Of a stretch of DNA of 64,000 nucleotides, positions 61,663-64,000 are shown in pieces. The notes under the pieces were generated by a model, which made no database searches, was not told where the DNA came from, and saw only the letters and a program-made list of their open reading frames with translations. The DNA is taken from the NCBI RefSeq assembly GCF_023343835.1, contig NC_064436.1:55651883-55715882 (forward strand), read 5' to 3'. Positions within the stretch are counted from its first letter, which is position 1, and every line of letters begins with the position of its first letter. The position numbers and the translations under genes are program-made. Source of the DNA: Lagopus muta (lineage: Eukaryota; Chordata; Aves; Galliformes; Phasianidae).

Positions 61663-62474
61663 GCAGAAGGAAAACTTAAAAAGGCATTTTGTGAGAAGTC
61701 CGAATATGTGAAATGAAAAACCAGAAGCAAATGAACAGAAGGAAAGAAAGAAGAAAATATGAGGTAGAAGTTGCCAAAATTTATAGTGAATAAACTCTTT
61801 TGCCAGCTTTTATATACAAAGTTGCTTTGGGAAACCTTATCCTTACAAATGCAGAGGGTAGAATCCTGTTTTATTTTGTTAAAGCAACAGAAAGGCACAA
61901 GATGGTAACAAGCAGTCCATGCTTCTGTCTGCATCACTCTCTATTTTCATGCATTTGTTCATCTGCAGCTGCCTTCCCTCATCTTGAAAGCTACTCTTAG
62001 CTTTCCTGCTGCTGGACTGTGGTGAGCTGTCTCGGCTCAGCCATCCTGGAAGCAGAATGAAAGCACCCAAGAGTGATTGAAGGTAACAGATAGATGGACT
62101 AAGTGCTCAGTAAACAATACGTGTGCCTATGAAAAATCTGCTGCCCCAAGACAACTGTCCATTTGGCCCAACCCCAGCATTTAACAGTTGCTCAAAAATA
62201 TTTGAATTCCATTATAGTTAACTTTTCCCACATATTTACTGTAAAGTGTTGCCATTATGAGTTTCAGCTTTTGAAATAGACTGACCTATCAGAGTTGCGT
62301 CAGCAGAAGCTGGAGGCTCCAGTGAAAGCTGCATGTAGAGCTTGCTGTACATGATGCATTTCAATGCAGCTTTTCTCTTCTCATGCAGCATACAGTTTGA
62401 TGAGCACAGGGAGCTCTGTGAGGAATGTGTGTGCAGTGAACAGCAACCAAAACACGGGGATGACATGCTGATAA

Positions 62475-62538
62475 GTAAAACTGTGTAATATGTAATAAGT
62501 AATATGTAATATGTAATATGTAAAACTATGTAATATGT
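62475..62538. repeat. TAATATG heptamer tandem repeat
   Basis: Repeated TAATATG and TAATAAG units with one TAAAACTATG interruption. It explains the Ile/Thr/Tyr repeat in the minus-strand frame that crosses it. Confidence 0.9.
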
Positions 62539-64000
62539 CTTTTTTTTCCTGGTACATAGTCTTGCCCCCCACCAGATGCTCACAGAATGCTGTATGGATG
62601 GGTTTTGAAAGGCACTAAGTGTTAGCCTGTTTCTTTTCCTTATCATTTGTTTGGAGGGAAAGACTTCAGCCAAAAAACAGACAATGTAATTCTCCTGTTT
62701 TTAAGATGTTATTTTCTAGAGGGGAACTCACAGTAAACAAAACACAAGAGGATGCCTTGCCAGTTAATGAAAATAATTACATGAAAAATTATGACTAAGG
62801 CTCTAAAGCTGATTTTAAGGCTTTGGCTAAGATTCTAAGACTTTGGAAAATACAAGTAACTTTTAATTAACTATGTGTGAGTTTCAAAAAATTCTTCCTA
62901 ACTCTGCATAGAGTACGTGAGTTTAATTTTGTCAGACTTCTATCTCTCATGTCATCTTTGTTTCTGCTGAGCTCTGAGAATAGATTTTGTCATATGTAAT
63001 GTCAAGAAACTCATTTTAAAAGCGTATTTTTCAGATAGAATTTATCTCATCCCACTTCTCAGCACTGGCAAAGAGCACTGGCCTTGGTGCCAGCTGCTCA
63101 GAGTGAGAACTCAGCCTGTATACACAGGGTCTCCGTGCTCCCCAGTTGAGCACCAAACACTCTTCATTCTTGTATCTTTCATTCTCCCTGGCAGGAGAAG
63201 GTGAGGTTGACCTTTTGTGTTGCTGTATTTTCTATGATTATGTAGGAAAAAGCAGGTTGAATGAGGAAACTTGGTAATGTTTGGGATACTTCTTACTTTC
63301 CTGAGGAGCTCAGAACTAATCCTCACAACCCAGTCCCATCCCCTGAACAGTTGTGCTTCCTGCTTGTGGAACAACTTGGATGTAATTTCTCAACCAGAAT
63401 CTTTTTCCTGAAGCTTTAAGCAATTTTTTTTTTTCCCCTCTGTGAGTACCTGGGCTCATAGTTGTAAATACCATGAAAATAAGTATTGGAAGGTTATAAA
63501 TCAATATTTATTGGAAAACAATGTAGGCAACAGAGGTTGATGTAATATTTCAGTCTTCTAATGGCATGAGGAAGCACTGCTCACATGTGAAATTTCCCTT
63601 CAGCTGCAGGTTTTTCACCCATAATCAATTCTGTTTGGGTCTGTTTCTTGGTAGCAGATACCAATAGAAGGGAAAATGTAGGTAGACTTGTATTGAAGCT
63701 ACACTAATAGAAACTTCTTCAAGTTGTGGCCCCTTGGCTTTTTAAGCAAGTGAACTGAGCACCTTATGCCTTTACTTTCCAGGGCAAGTACTTACACAGC
63801 TATAAGATTACTAGCCCATGGCATAGCTCTTGGTACAGTACTTCTCATGATGAAGCCTTGTGTAATCTAGAAGCCTTAAAATCTAGTGGTTTATTTTGTG
63901 TCATTTTGTTGCTTGTTTGTTTCATTGGAAGCATTCTACAGGTAGACTGGAGCTTGGTGACATTACAGGGTGACACTAAAGTCACATTGTATATCTAGTA

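Larger units (their letters stand above)
59478..64000. other. Unrecognised AT-rich sequence
   Basis: No gene recognised. Frames such as 61617-61937 and 62236-62673 (minus) are shaped by poly-A and TAATATG repeats. The stretch from 63.05 to 63.4 kb is somewhat richer in G+C but shows no exon or repeat I recognise. Confidence 0.5.

Noticed and set aside
1..64000. CRISPR arrays, bacterial operons, tRNA, rRNA or snRNA genes
   Set aside because: No regularly spaced repeat-spacer pattern, no cloverleaf or snRNA start was recognised; the window is vertebrate-like nuclear DNA.

Overview
The window looks like AT-rich, gene-poor nuclear DNA from a bird, most likely a galliform such as chicken, turkey or a relative. 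The reasons are several CR1 LINE 3' ends of avian type with the CR1 terminal octamer-like repeats, two copies of a mariner that resembles the chicken Galluhop/Mariner1_GG family, and ancient amniote repeats such as a MIR-type SINE. The species is inferred; no host gene confirms it. I found no host protein-coding gene, exon, tRNA, rRNA or bacterial-style operon. The open reading frames of 60-190 codons are either low-complexity, inside mobile elements, or unrecognisable and of a length expected by chance in AT-rich DNA. The window is best read as intergenic or deep intronic sequence.

Layout. From 1 to 11 kb there is plain AT-rich sequence, a MIR/CORE-type SINE (about 4.85-5.02 kb), a minus-strand CR1 tail (6.2 kb) and, directly beside it, a broken reverse transcriptase relic on the minus strand (6.69-7.26 kb) that fits a DIRS/Ngaro-like retrotransposon best. 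From 11 to 24 kb there are CR1 3' fragments of different ages (11.3, 12.7, 15.5, 21.1, 24.1 kb), a long poly-T, the first copy of a 320-bp LTR-like repeat (21.9 kb) and a CpG-dense (GGCGA)n array (23.6 kb). From 26 to 28 kb there is a 327-bp uninterrupted homopurine tract built from three successive microsatellites, then two old CR1/L3-type relics in opposite orientation. At 33.4 kb lies an internally deleted mariner with both terminal inverted repeats. The stretch from 34 to 48 kb is mostly unrecognised, with short tandem duplications, homopolymers and a CR1 3' end. At 48.5 kb there is an endogenous retrovirus remnant (gag-like piece next to an RT-thumb-like piece). At 52.7 kb is the second copy of the LTR-like repeat. 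At 55.8-57.8 kb two CR1 copies lie head to tail; the second keeps much of the reverse transcriptase with one obvious frameshift. At 58.7-59.5 kb is a longer but decayed mariner carrying transposase remnants. The rest has no recognised gene.

The parts do not form a working system: every element seen is truncated, frameshifted or internally deleted. The most noteworthy items are the DIRS/Ngaro-like relic, the paired LTR-like repeats 31 kb apart, the two mariner derivatives in opposite orientation, and the two long simple-sequence arrays. All family names rest on my reading of sequence motifs and remembered family features; no database search was run.
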